From contig NZ_CP113977.2 in NCBI RefSeq assembly GCF_026870175.2, positions 4,030,001-4,094,000 of the forward strand: a stretch of DNA of 64,000 bases, given 5' to 3'. Below the pieces are notes generated by a model. The model did not search any database. It was not told the origin of the DNA and saw only the letters and a program-made list of their open reading frames with translations. A program made the position numbers and the translations under genes. This document shows positions 26,560-36,400 of this stretch, piece after piece (position 1 is the first letter of the stretch; each line of letters starts with the position of its first letter). This DNA comes from Flavobacterium aestivum. Its GTDB lineage: Bacteria > Bacteroidota > Bacteroidia > Flavobacteriales > Flavobacteriaceae.

Positions 26560-27618
26560 ATGATCAACTTATACAACACCCACATTGAAACGCTATCCAT
26601 ACACCGTGTGGGGAACATCAGTCGTAACGAACCACTTTTTTTATCAGAAGAACCTTATAAATTAAATGATGAGATTGTGCCATTGATGAAAGAGTTCTTC
26701 CTAAAGCCATTCAAAGAAAAGGAAGAAAATTACTTTCAGTTTGCACATGAGGTAGACTTAGACTACAACGACATGTTTAAATTTGCGACAGAAATTTTTA
26801 CCAACCCAAATTCATTACATGACGTTTCCAAAAAGATTACACAACATCTTTTTGAGCAGTCTAATCACCCACATATTAAAAACGGTGAAGTATATGTAAC
26901 CTATTTAACTGGTGTAAGTATTGATAATAATGTAGTTGATGCAATTGGTATTTTCAAAAGTGAGATTCAATCAGACTTTTTACAGTTTGAAGAAAAAGGC
27001 ACACAACTGGAAATGATTTTGCAACATGGTGTAAGTCTAAACAAACTTGACAAAGGTTGTTTGATCTTTAATTACAAAAAAGAAGAAGGTTACAAAATTT
27101 TATCTGTAGATAGCAATCGCTATGATGCAAGATATTGGTTAGAGCATTTCCTATCTGTTGATGCTTTTGAAGATGAAAACTTCATTACCAAAAAATACTT
27201 GAAATTTTGTCAAAACTTTGCCAAAGATGTTGTTTTTCCAGCCGAAGACAAAAAAGAAGAGGTAATGTTCATGAACCGTTCTGTAAACTATTTTGCAAAA
27301 AACGATCAATTTGAAGAAAGCAATTTCTTGAATGAAGTATTAGACAATCCTGATTTGATTCCGGAATTTAAAAACTATAAAGTAGACAAAGGAGAAAAAT
27401 ATAGTATTGAAGATGTAACTTCATTTCCTATTGCCAATGCAGCAGTTAGTGATGCCAGAAAATCAATAAAAAACGTAATCAATCTAGATACACATATTCA
27501 AATCAAAATGGATTTCATCAATCCTGAAAGTGCCGAAAAATTTGTGGAAAAAGGTTGGGACGAAGAAAAACAAATGTATTATTATTTGGTTTACTTTAAT
27601 AAGGAAGAAAAAAGTTAG
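26560..27618 (+). CDS. Nucleoid-associated protein (NdpA/YejK-like)
   Basis: A 352-residue cytosolic protein of the group annotated as nucleoid-associated in Flavobacteria (37-kDa NdpA family). LFEQSNHPHIKNGEVYVTY and LDKGCLIFNYKKEEGYKI match the conserved core. Many acidic and basic residues alternate, with no membrane segment or signal peptide. The E. coli relative binds DNA, but its exact role is unclear. It ends before a strong terminator at 27663-27699. Confidence 0.82.
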   Translation: MINLYNTHIETLSIHRVGNISRNEPLFLSEEPYKLNDEIVPLMKEFFLKPFKEKEENYFQFAHEVDLDYNDMFKFATEIFTNPNSLHDVSKKITQHLFEQSNHPHIKNGEVYVTYLTGVSIDNNVVDAIGIFKSEIQSDFLQFEEKGTQLEMILQHGVSLNKLDKGCLIFNYKKEEGYKILSVDSNRYDARYWLEHFLSVDAFEDENFITKKYLKFCQNFAKDVVFPAEDKKEEVMFMNRSVNYFAKNDQFEESNFLNEVLDNPDLIPEFKNYKVDKGEKYSIEDVTSFPIANAAVSDARKSIKNVINLDTHIQIKMDFINPESAEKFVEKGWDEEKQMYYYLVYFNKEEKS

Positions 27619-27662
27619 TATATAGCTTGAAGTAACCAACAATTTGGTGTCTCAAAAAAATC

Positions 27663-27699
27663 AATCCCCTACTAATCTAAATAGTTGGGGATTTTTTTT
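27663..27699 (+). terminator. Rho-independent terminator
   Basis: AATCCCCTACT and AGTTGGGGATT form an 11-bp stem with one mismatch around a 9-base loop, followed by a run of eight T. It ends the nucleoid-associated protein gene. Confidence 0.75.
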
Positions 27700-27842
27700 G
27701 CCTCAAAATTCAACGCAAATTAAAAATAACATTTCATGTAAGATTTAGTTTGTTTTTTAACAAAAAAAGCGCATTTCATCGGATTTATTTGGGTCATGGG
27801 AGTTTTTATTATACGTTTGTCCAAATTTATAATCCACACACT

Positions 27843-28085
27843 ATGAGCTTTTTAAATTTCATGTCAAAATTTGTAAATAAAAAAACAGCCTGTTCTATTT
27901 TTGGTCATAAAATAGTGACTGTCAGAAATGTAACTGGACATTTTAAAGAGTTCAAATGTACTTGTTGTGGAATTGAACTAACGAATGATTTACAAGACAG
28001 GAAAACATTTCTAACCCCTGAGCTAAAAGAAATAAACGAAACTTTATTGGATCATTATAACAGAAGAAGAGTTCTTTCTTTATAA
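27843..28085 (+). CDS. Small CxxC protein of unknown function
   Basis: An 80-residue protein. ACSIFGHKIVTVRN followed by EFKCTCCGIEL resembles small zinc-ribbon-like proteins such as DUF1660. The start at 27843 (MSFLNFMSKF) is chosen because the upstream extension, from a TTG at 27750, has no protein-like pattern. It lies between the terminator of the nucleoid-protein gene and a convergent unknown gene. Function unknown. Confidence 0.62.
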   Translation: MSFLNFMSKFVNKKTACSIFGHKIVTVRNVTGHFKEFKCTCCGIELTNDLQDRKTFLTPELKEINETLLDHYNRRRVLSL

Positions 28086-28138
28086 TTTCTAAACCATAAA
28101 ATTGTGCAGACTTTAAGATACTGCTTTACGATTCTTTT

Positions 28139-29197
28139 CTAAGAACCAAATAAATTGGTGTTCTTGAAATTTCTGGTAATAAATTCAAAAGCAGCACTCA
28201 TGATATTTCCCATAGATTTTGCCTTTTTAAAATTCAAATCATGGGTATAGCTATAAAGCTCTTTCTTCAATCGCTCTATATGCTCATCGGTAGAAATAAT
28301 ATCATTTCTCATAATTTTCATTAATCGCTTTATTCTATATTCTGCCGAAATAATTCTTTTGGCCAACACGGCACGTTCTTCATGCTTATATTGATCAATA
28401 GAGCTGTCTTCTAATTTTTCTTTGACCAATTTTACCATTGGGTAATTTTCTTTGAAAAACTGAGGGCGATACACTTTAAAATTTCCTTCATAACATTGTT
28501 GATCAAAGTCAATTGCACGAATTCTATAAACTACTTGGTCAAAATCATGAATTGGAATTACGACATAATTATAAGCACGCATATCTCCCAATAACCGAAT
28601 CATACTTCGCTCATTAAACTTTACAAACTCCTTTGCAATTTGAGATTTCTCGGTTTCATTACACAATTTGAGATGAGTTTTAATAAACACATCACCTGCA
28701 ATTCCCATAATATGCTCTTCGATTAGAGTGTCTTTATACACCAAAAAGTTAATTTTATCTGGTGACAAAATATGCTCCAATTCTAATCCATAAACACGGG
28801 ATGCATCCGCTTTTTTAACATAAAAATGAGTGTAGTTATCATTGAGAATGTTTCTAACTTTTATCCGGAAAGGCTTAGAGTTTCCAAAAGTGCAAAAATC
28901 TATAGAGTCAATATTCAGGTACTTAATAATCCCAATATTACCATCGGAATGCAAAAGCGAATATATTTTTTTTAGCGTTAAATCAATTTCAATTCTCTCA
29001 TACTCGCTGTAATACACCCTAATCCAGAGCGTATCTTGATCATTTTTATCAAATACACTTATCGATCCCGAAAAACGCAATAAATCATCATAAACAATAG
29101 GAACTCTAGAGATCCGATTATAACGTCCTAAATAATCCAACAGAGCAGAATTTATTGGATACGTAGGTTTTTTAAAAAGCATTAATGGCTCACTCAT
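28139..29197 (-). CDS. Conserved-type unknown protein with a kinase-like motif
   Basis: A 352-residue soluble protein I cannot assign. The middle (about 205-240: LLGDMRAYNYVVIPIHDF then VYRIRAIDFDQQ) looks like the catalytic and metal-binding loops of kinase-like folds such as HipA or PI-kinases. The C-terminus is rich in helix-forming, charged residues and could be a coiled coil. No signal peptide or membrane segment. It is divergent from the ABC-exporter genes and has a good -7 box. A real kinase function is only a hypothesis. Confidence 0.72.
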   Translation of the reverse strand: MSEPLMLFKKPTYPINSALLDYLGRYNRISRVPIVYDDLLRFSGSISVFDKNDQDTLWIRVYYSEYERIEIDLTLKKIYSLLHSDGNIGIIKYLNIDSIDFCTFGNSKPFRIKVRNILNDNYTHFYVKKADASRVYGLELEHILSPDKINFLVYKDTLIEEHIMGIAGDVFIKTHLKLCNETEKSQIAKEFVKFNERSMIRLLGDMRAYNYVVIPIHDFDQVVYRIRAIDFDQQCYEGNFKVYRPQFFKENYPMVKLVKEKLEDSSIDQYKHEERAVLAKRIISAEYRIKRLMKIMRNDIISTDEHIERLKKELYSYTHDLNFKKAKSMGNIMSAAFEFITRNFKNTNLFGS

Positions 29198-29219
29198 TGG
29201 GTTTAATGTGTATTAGACA

Positions 29220-29227
29220 CAAATTTA
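29220..29227 (-). promoter_or_regulatory. Possible -7 box of the kinase-like unknown gene
   Basis: On the minus strand this reads TAAATTTG, an exact match, 22 bases before the start at 29197. It lies inside the upstream extension of the ABC gene, which supports a later ABC start. Confidence 0.45.
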
Positions 29228-29298
29228 CGCTAAAATATTTTTTTACAGTAACAAAACCATTCCTTGTTCGTCTTATCAGGAAATTAAAACTAACTGAT

Positions 29299-30195
29299 TT
29301 GGATACAATACTTTCAATACATAACCTCAACAAACGTTATGGTAGCTTACAAGCCTTAAAAAATGTTTCATTAGAAATAAAAAAAGGAAATGTTTACGGA
29401 ATACTAGGTCCTAATGGAAGCGGAAAATCAACCACTTTAGGAATTGTTCTTAATGTGGTCAACAAGACTTCTGGGGAATACAGTTGGTTTGATGGTAAAC
29501 TGGAAACACATGAAGCCTTAAAAAAAGTGGGAGCCATTATAGAAAGGCCTAACTTTTATCCTTACATGACGGCTGAAGAAAACCTGAAATTAGTCTGCAA
29601 AATAAAAAACATCAACTATTCTAAAATATCAGAAAAACTGGAACTTGTTGGTTTGAATGATCGGAAAAACAGCAAATTCAGTACTTTTTCTTTAGGGATG
29701 AAACAACGCTTGGCCATTGCCTCTGCCCTATTGAATGACCCTGAGATTTTAATACTTGATGAACCTACTAATGGATTAGACCCTCAAGGAATTCATCAAA
29801 TACGAGACATCATAAAACAAATAGCTGCTAAAGGAACTACAATCTTATTGGCATCCCATTTATTGGATGAAGTAGAAAAAGTCTGTTCGCACGTTTTGGT
29901 TTTAAGAAAGGGTCAGGTTCTATATTCCGGTTTAGTAGATGGTATTTCTGCCAATGAAGGATATTTTGAATTGCAAGCCGATGATACTGAATCCTTAATT
30001 CGTGTTTTGAATACGCATCCGGCTATTGAAAAAACAAGAATCGCAGAAGGAAAAGTTTTGGTACAATTAAAAACAAAATTAGAATCAAAAGATTTGAATC
30101 AGTTTTTATTTTCAAATAACATTTGCCTAAGTCATTTGGTAAAGCGTAAAAATAGCCTTGAAGAGCAATTTTTAGAACTAACCAAGAATCAATAA
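29299..30195 (+). CDS. ABC transporter ATP-binding protein
   Basis: A 299-residue ATPase subunit of an exporter. Walker A is GPNGSGKSTT, the signature FSLGMKQRL and Walker B LILDEPTNGLD, with SHLLDEVEKV as the H-loop. The chosen TTG start (giving LDTILSIHNLNKRYG) matches the usual beginning of the family; an ATG at 29185 would add 38 residues that overlap the divergent gene and its promoter. A permease gene follows 66 bases on. The C-terminal 80 residues are the usual ABC-2 extension. Substrate unknown. Confidence 0.9.
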   Translation: MDTILSIHNLNKRYGSLQALKNVSLEIKKGNVYGILGPNGSGKSTTLGIVLNVVNKTSGEYSWFDGKLETHEALKKVGAIIERPNFYPYMTAEENLKLVCKIKNINYSKISEKLELVGLNDRKNSKFSTFSLGMKQRLAIASALLNDPEILILDEPTNGLDPQGIHQIRDIIKQIAAKGTTILLASHLLDEVEKVCSHVLVLRKGQVLYSGLVDGISANEGYFELQADDTESLIRVLNTHPAIEKTRIAEGKVLVQLKTKLESKDLNQFLFSNNICLSHLVKRKNSLEEQFLELTKNQ

Positions 30196-30261
30196 CAATT
30201 GGAAAAATCTATCTGATCTAAAATACAAAACCAAGAATCTTAAAACCTAAGTTATCTCAAA

Positions 30262-31098
30262 ATGAAACGATTACTCTCTATAGAATTACAAAAAATATGG
30301 TTAAACAAAGCCAGTCGCGTGCTAACATTAACCTACTTCATATTACTTTCTTTTATTGCTTTGATAGCCTCTATTAAATTTAATATTGGTCCACTTAAGT
30401 TTCAAATTGCCGAAATGGGAATTTTTAATTTTCCATACATATGGCACTTTAATACTTATATAGCAGCAATATTAAAACTCTTTTTAGCAATCGTTATCGT
30501 TTCTATGATGGCAAACGAATACAGCTACGGAACATTAAAACAAAACCTGATAGATGGATTAAGCAAGGAAGAATTCATTCTTTCTAAATTCGTTACCATA
30601 GTATTGTTTTCTTTATGCTCTACTATTTTTGTCTTTATTCTGACTCTGATTTTAGGCTATAGTTTTTCATCCTATACCGAATTGAGCATTGTTTTTTCTG
30701 ATTTACAATATATTTTAGCCTTTTTTGTAAAACTGGTTGGATTTTTCTCTTTTTGTTTGTTCTTAGGAATATTGGTAAAACGATCAGCATTTGCATTAGG
30801 TTTCTTATTGGTTTGGAATATTATAGAAGCCATTGCAAAAGGAATTTTGAACTTTCGTATTTTTCCTGAAGGTAAAACGGCAGATTACATCACTCAACTT
30901 TTCCCTTTAGAAGCTATGTCTAACTTAATAGTCGAACCGCTCACGAGAACAAACTTTGCAAAAACCATTGAAAATCAAATAGGAATGGAAAATCTAAAAG
31001 ATTATGGTGTACCTTTTTCAGCAATTGCAATAGTTTTATGTTGGACTATTATTTTTCTATTCCTATCGTATAGAATATTAAAAAACAGAGATTTGTAG
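30262..31098 (+). CDS. ABC-2-type transporter permease
   Basis: A 278-residue integral membrane protein with about six helices, starting MKRLLSIELQKIWLNKASRV as in ABC-2 permeases. MANEYSYGTLKQNLIDGLSK is the conserved cytosolic coupling segment. It should form the membrane part of the exporter with the ATPase 66 bases upstream. The substrate, for example a lipid, peptide or drug, is not known. It ends just before the T9SS gene, which has its own -7 box. Confidence 0.87.
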   Translation: MKRLLSIELQKIWLNKASRVLTLTYFILLSFIALIASIKFNIGPLKFQIAEMGIFNFPYIWHFNTYIAAILKLFLAIVIVSMMANEYSYGTLKQNLIDGLSKEEFILSKFVTIVLFSLCSTIFVFILTLILGYSFSSYTELSIVFSDLQYILAFFVKLVGFFSFCLFLGILVKRSAFALGFLLVWNIIEAIAKGILNFRIFPEGKTADYITQLFPLEAMSNLIVEPLTRTNFAKTIENQIGMENLKDYGVPFSAIAIVLCWTIIFLFLSYRILKNRDL

Positions 31099-31106
31099 TA
31101 TATTTG
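31099..31106 (+). promoter_or_regulatory. Possible -7 box of the choice-of-anchor L gene
   Basis: TATATTTG matches TAnnTTTG and lies only 6 bases before the ATG at 31113. If used, the transcript would be nearly leaderless. Confidence 0.42.
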
Positions 31107-31112
31107 CATGCT

Positions 31113-33443
31113 ATGAATCTTATAAAGAATATTTTATTTCTAGTATTTTACTTCTGCTCAACTGTTGCAATAGCTCAGATTACTGTAGATGACACCAAAA
31201 CTGCCCAACAACTGGTTCAGGATGTTTTGGTAAAAAGTGCTTGTGCCAGTGTGTCCAATTTTAATGCCAGCGGGAATAATGCAGTCCCTGTACAAAACAG
31301 TTATGCTTATTTTAATTCTGCAGGCAGTAATTTCCCTTTAGCCGAAGGTGTACTTTTAAGTACTTCAGCCAGTAAAAATGCCATAGGTCCCTTTGTAAGT
31401 AATCGAGGTGGCGGAGGAAACACTTGGCTTGGAGATGCAGACCTTAACCAAACCCTAGGCATTAATAGCTTGAATGCAACAGTGCTCGAATTTGATTTTG
31501 TTCCTTTGACCAATTATATCAGTTTTAACTATATTTTTGCCTCAAATGAATATCAATCCTATTTCCCTTGTGCCTTCTCAGATGGTTTTGCCTTTTTAAT
31601 CAAAGAGGCAGGAAGTACTGATAGTTATAAAAACATTGCAGTTCTCCCTGGTACAACCATTCCTGTTTCATCAGAGAATGTACACCTTATAACAAATACC
31701 TTTGTAGATTCGCAGGGTGTTTCCCATCCTGGTTGCCCAGCCAAAAACGAGTCTTATTTTAACGGATTCAACAACGCTACAAGCCCAGTGAATTATAGTG
31801 GGCAAACTATAAAGTTAAATGCCCAAACTGATGTAATTGCGGGAAAAACTTATCATATAAAATTAGTAATTGCTGATGATAAAGAAGAATATTATGACTC
31901 AGCTGTTTTTCTGGAAGCCGGAAGCTTTTCTGCTAAAATAGATTTAGGTCCAGATCGTTCTTCGACAACCAATAATCCATTATGTTTTGGCGAAAGCTTT
32001 ACTATAGACACTAAACTTCCTGCAAATTATAGTTATCAATGGTACAAAGATGGTTCAACAACTCCAATTCCAGGTGAAAATAAACCAACTCTAGATGTAA
32101 CTACTGCTGGTACTTATAAAGTAATAGTAACTTTATTGCCATCAACTTGTACCGCCGAAGATGAAATCAAAATAGAATATGCACCTCAAATCGTTTTGAA
32201 TAACACCACTCTTGTTCAATGTGATGATAATGCAGATGGAATTTCGATATTCGATTTAACAAAAGTAGAATCTATCATAAAAAACAATGATCCAAAATTA
32301 ATCAAACTTACCTATTATAAAACTTTAGCAGAAGCTCAAGGAGAAATTAACCCTATTTTAAATCCTAGCAACTACAGTAATACTGCACCCAATGAAGTTT
32401 TATATGCCAAAGTGAGCAATGCGTTTGGTTGTGCTGATTATGCACAATTGAATTTAGTTATTTCAAATAATTCGATTGCAACTCAAAATCCAATTGAGAG
32501 TTGCGATATCGATACTACACAAGATGGTTTGACTCAATTTAATTTAAGCACACAAGTAACACCTCAAGTAATCAATGGATTGGCTACTGGATTAACAGTG
32601 GAATATTATCTAAATCAAACCGATGCTATTTCCCAAAAAAATCAATTGCCTAATCTTTTTACTAATACAACTCCAAATCAGCAAACAATTTATGCCCGAA
32701 TTGTAAATGGTCCGGACTGTTTCAAAATTACTCCAGAAACACTTGTGGTAAATTCCTTCGATCCACCTAATTTTCAAGACGAAACCCTTCCTCTATGCAA
32801 CGGATCTAATTTAAATTTAACAGTCAACTCAGGTTACTCAAATTATTTATGGAGCAATGGATCTACAATAAATACAACAAACATTAGTGCGCCTGGAGAA
32901 TATACAGTAACGGTAACGAATGCAAAGGGTTGTCAAAAAACAAAAAAATTCATTGTTAGACCTTCCAGTATTGGAATGATTACAAACGCAACAGTTAACG
33001 ATTTTGCCGGAAGCGAAAACTCTATTTTAATTTCTTACTCCGGTAATGGAGATTATGAGTTTTCATTAGATGGTAATTCTTATCAAGATGCTCCTTTGTT
33101 TACAGGCCTAAATGCAGGAACATATAACATAACAGTTCGAGACAAAAATGGTTGTGGTATCTCAAACCCTTACAAAGTCTATGTACTTGATTATTCCCGT
33201 TTTTTTACTCCAAATAATGATGGTTATAATGACACTTGGAAAATAAAAAATCTAGATCTTTTACCAAAATCCACAATCGACATATTAGATCGTTACGGAA
33301 AATTATTAAAACAACTAGAATCTAATAGCCTTGGTTGGAACGGTACCTATAACGGAAGAGAGCTACCTGCAGATGATTATTGGTTCATTCTCACATTCGA
33401 AGACGGAAAAATTATTAAGGGTCATTTTTCTTTAAAAAGATAG
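31113..33443 (+). CDS. T9SS type B substrate with choice-of-anchor L domain
   Basis: A 776-residue secreted protein. A signal peptide (about 1-22, ending VAIAQ) is followed by a choice-of-anchor L domain (about 25-270, with SYAYFNSAGSNFPLAEGVLL and FIFASNEYQSYFPCAFSDGF). Beta-rich modules follow, including a CDDNADGISIFDLTK unit with ILNPSNYSNTAPN. The last 80 residues (about 696-776, FTPNNDGYNDTWKIK to GHFSLKR) are the gliding-motility-type (type B) C-terminal signal for the type IX secretion system. The ATG at 31113 is preferred to a TTG at 31104. It shares modules with the next gene. Confidence 0.88.
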   Translation: MNLIKNILFLVFYFCSTVAIAQITVDDTKTAQQLVQDVLVKSACASVSNFNASGNNAVPVQNSYAYFNSAGSNFPLAEGVLLSTSASKNAIGPFVSNRGGGGNTWLGDADLNQTLGINSLNATVLEFDFVPLTNYISFNYIFASNEYQSYFPCAFSDGFAFLIKEAGSTDSYKNIAVLPGTTIPVSSENVHLITNTFVDSQGVSHPGCPAKNESYFNGFNNATSPVNYSGQTIKLNAQTDVIAGKTYHIKLVIADDKEEYYDSAVFLEAGSFSAKIDLGPDRSSTTNNPLCFGESFTIDTKLPANYSYQWYKDGSTTPIPGENKPTLDVTTAGTYKVIVTLLPSTCTAEDEIKIEYAPQIVLNNTTLVQCDDNADGISIFDLTKVESIIKNNDPKLIKLTYYKTLAEAQGEINPILNPSNYSNTAPNEVLYAKVSNAFGCADYAQLNLVISNNSIATQNPIESCDIDTTQDGLTQFNLSTQVTPQVINGLATGLTVEYYLNQTDAISQKNQLPNLFTNTTPNQQTIYARIVNGPDCFKITPETLVVNSFDPPNFQDETLPLCNGSNLNLTVNSGYSNYLWSNGSTINTTNISAPGEYTVTVTNAKGCQKTKKFIVRPSSIGMITNATVNDFAGSENSILISYSGNGDYEFSLDGNSYQDAPLFTGLNAGTYNITVRDKNGCGISNPYKVYVLDYSRFFTPNNDGYNDTWKIKNLDLLPKSTIDILDRYGKLLKQLESNSLGWNGTYNGRELPADDYWFILTFEDGKIIKGHFSLKR

Positions 33444-33466
33444 GATTATTTTGCTATTTTTAGCAA

Positions 33467-36400
33467 ATGAAAGAAAAATTACTCTGCATTTTCACCTTTT
33501 TATCGATCAGTTGTTTTGCTCAATTCAGTAAAACCCATTATATACCCCCACTAATTTCAGCAAACGGATTAGTCGAAGACCAGTATTTATACATCTCAAC
33601 ACCGAGTATTAAAAATGTAAATTTTAAAATCATAACTATTGGCGGGTCAGTAATCAATGCTACTGTTAATAGTACAAATCCGTATAGATATGATATTGGC
33701 ACAGGAGATAACACTCAATTATTTACTCCAAATACCAATATTGGCATTGTAAAAAACAAAGGATATATAATCGAAGCCGAAGATTTAATCTATGCAAGTG
33801 CCAGAGTCAATGCAGGAAGAAATAATACTTCTGGCTACAATCATGCCGGAGGATTGGTTTCTAAAGGAAATAGTGCACTGGGAACAGTATTCAGACTAGG
33901 TGCTATGTTGAATCCGCTTTATGATACAACTTTATTAAACTTTGCCTCCATATTATCTACAGAAAACGGAACAAAAGTAACCATTTCAAATATTCCAAAC
34001 GGGACAATGCTCACAAACGGAATGCTTATAAACGGTCCGATCACTGTAACTTTAAATAAAAACGAAAGTTATGTTTTGGCATTAGAGAACTACAATTCTA
34101 CTAATAATACCCCTTCCAATAGCTCTAAAATAATTGGAGCATTAGTCGAATCCGATAAACCTGTAGTTGTAAATTCTGGTTCTTTTGGCGGAAGCAACAG
34201 TACTGTCTTGGAACCAAATCCAGATGGTATTTTAGCCCCTCCTGGTAGAGATGTAGGTTTTGATCAAATTGTTTCTCTAGAAAAAACAGGAAAAGAGTAT
34301 ATTTTTATAAAAGGACTTGGTACTGATGAATTAGAACGTGTACTATTAGTTGCTCATTCAGATCAAACTCAAGTTTTTTTGAACGATAATCCTACTCCAT
34401 TCACAACCCTCAATACAGGAGAACACATTGCTATAGATGGAAGTCAATTCAAAAATGGAAATTTATATGTAACGACAAGTAAAAATGTATTTGCATATCA
34501 AAGTATTGCCGGTACAGATACGCCAGCCAATCAAAATTTGTTTTTTGTCCCACCTATAAATTGTTCAACACCCAACTCCGTAGACAACATTCCTCTTATT
34601 CAATCCATAGGAAATAATACATTTAGTGGCGTTTTAAATATAGTAACCGAAACTGGAGCTACTGTAAAGGTTAATAATTCGCCTATTACCGCTACACCAA
34701 TTTCTATAACAGGAAATCCAAATTTTGTGCGATATACCATTTCAGACTTATCTGGTAATATAGCCGTAAAATCGAGTAAGCAAGTATATGTTTCTTATTT
34801 TGGCACTAATGGCTTTGCAACCTATGGAGGATATTATTCTGGGTTTGATCTAAAACCTGAAATTGTATCCGATAGAATTTCCATTTCTAATTCTACTTGC
34901 ATTCCTAATGTTGTTTTAAAGATAAATACATTATCCTCCTATGATGTCTTTCAGTGGTATAAAGACGATATCGCAATTCCATCAGCAACCAATAATAGCT
35001 ATATACCAACCCAACCTGGCTTTTATCAGGTAAAAGGAAGTATTTCAGGATGCTTAAGCAATATTTTTTCAGATAAAATCCCCGTTAGCGAATGTGCAAT
35101 AAATAACGACAATGATCTAGCTAGTGACAATATTGACATTGATTATGACAATGACGGAATAGAAAACTGCTCTGAATCTTATGGCAATCAAGACATCAAC
35201 AGCTCCAATCCTAATTCAGGAGTGGTTTCAATAGGTACATATTCCAATACTTTCACTGGTGCTGTTACCAATTCTACTCCTACTGCCCCAATACCCTTTA
35301 TTGGGAATACAGATGGTAGTTTTGTCACAGAAGTATTGGCCGGAAAAGGTTTTTACACAACTTATAATTTGAATTTTAATAAACCTATAAACCTGAGTTT
35401 AGAATATCCAGCAAATGCCAACTCAAATGACCTGCTCAATACCAATGCTGAATATATTGTGAATTCAGATATTGATAAAACCATTACTGTCCAAAATCCA
35501 ACCAATCAACTATTGATTGACACCAACTATGACGGAATATACGAAAGTGGTGTCACTCAATTTTCATCATTCGAAATTCGATTCATTCTCAACGGAAGCA
35601 TTCCACTCCCTGCGGGAACCGGCACATTTAAATTTCAATCGTATCAAACAAAATCTTTCAAAATTACTCACAAAAACCTATCCAATAGCGATGGAAACAA
35701 ATCTACTTTTAGACTAATCGCCACTTGCATTCCGAAAGATAGTGATGGAGATGGAATTCCCGACCAATTGGATTTAGACAGCGATAATGATGGAATACCA
35801 GACGCTATCGAATCTCAAAAAAATCCAAAATCTTTATCAAATACCGATACCAATCTAAATGGATTGGATGAAATTTTTGAACCCATAGCAAGTCCAATGG
35901 ATACCGATAAAGATAACGTTCCTGACTATCTTGATTTAGACAGTGATAACGACGGTATTTACGATCTGGTTGAATCAGGAAGCAATGCTTTGGATAGTAA
36001 TAAAAATGGAATAATAGATGGTTCTGCATTTGGGCTAAATGGATTAGCCAATATATTGGAAACTACTACTGACAACGGAATTCTTAACTACACAGTTGCT
36101 GATTCCGATGCTGACGGGATAAAAAACCACATTGAACTAGACAGTGATAATGATTTGTGCAATGATGTTACCGAAGCAGGATTTACAGATCCCAATTTTG
36201 ATGGTATATTAGGAAACAGCCCAGTTGCAGTAAACTCAAATGGATTAGTAACCAGTAAAACCGATGGATACACCACTCCAAACAATAACTACACTATTGC
36301 CAACCCAATCCTTATAACCACACAACCCATAAACCAAACCCAATGTTTGCAACTAAATACCAGTTTTAGTATCGATTCTAATGCAGATAGTTTTCAATGG

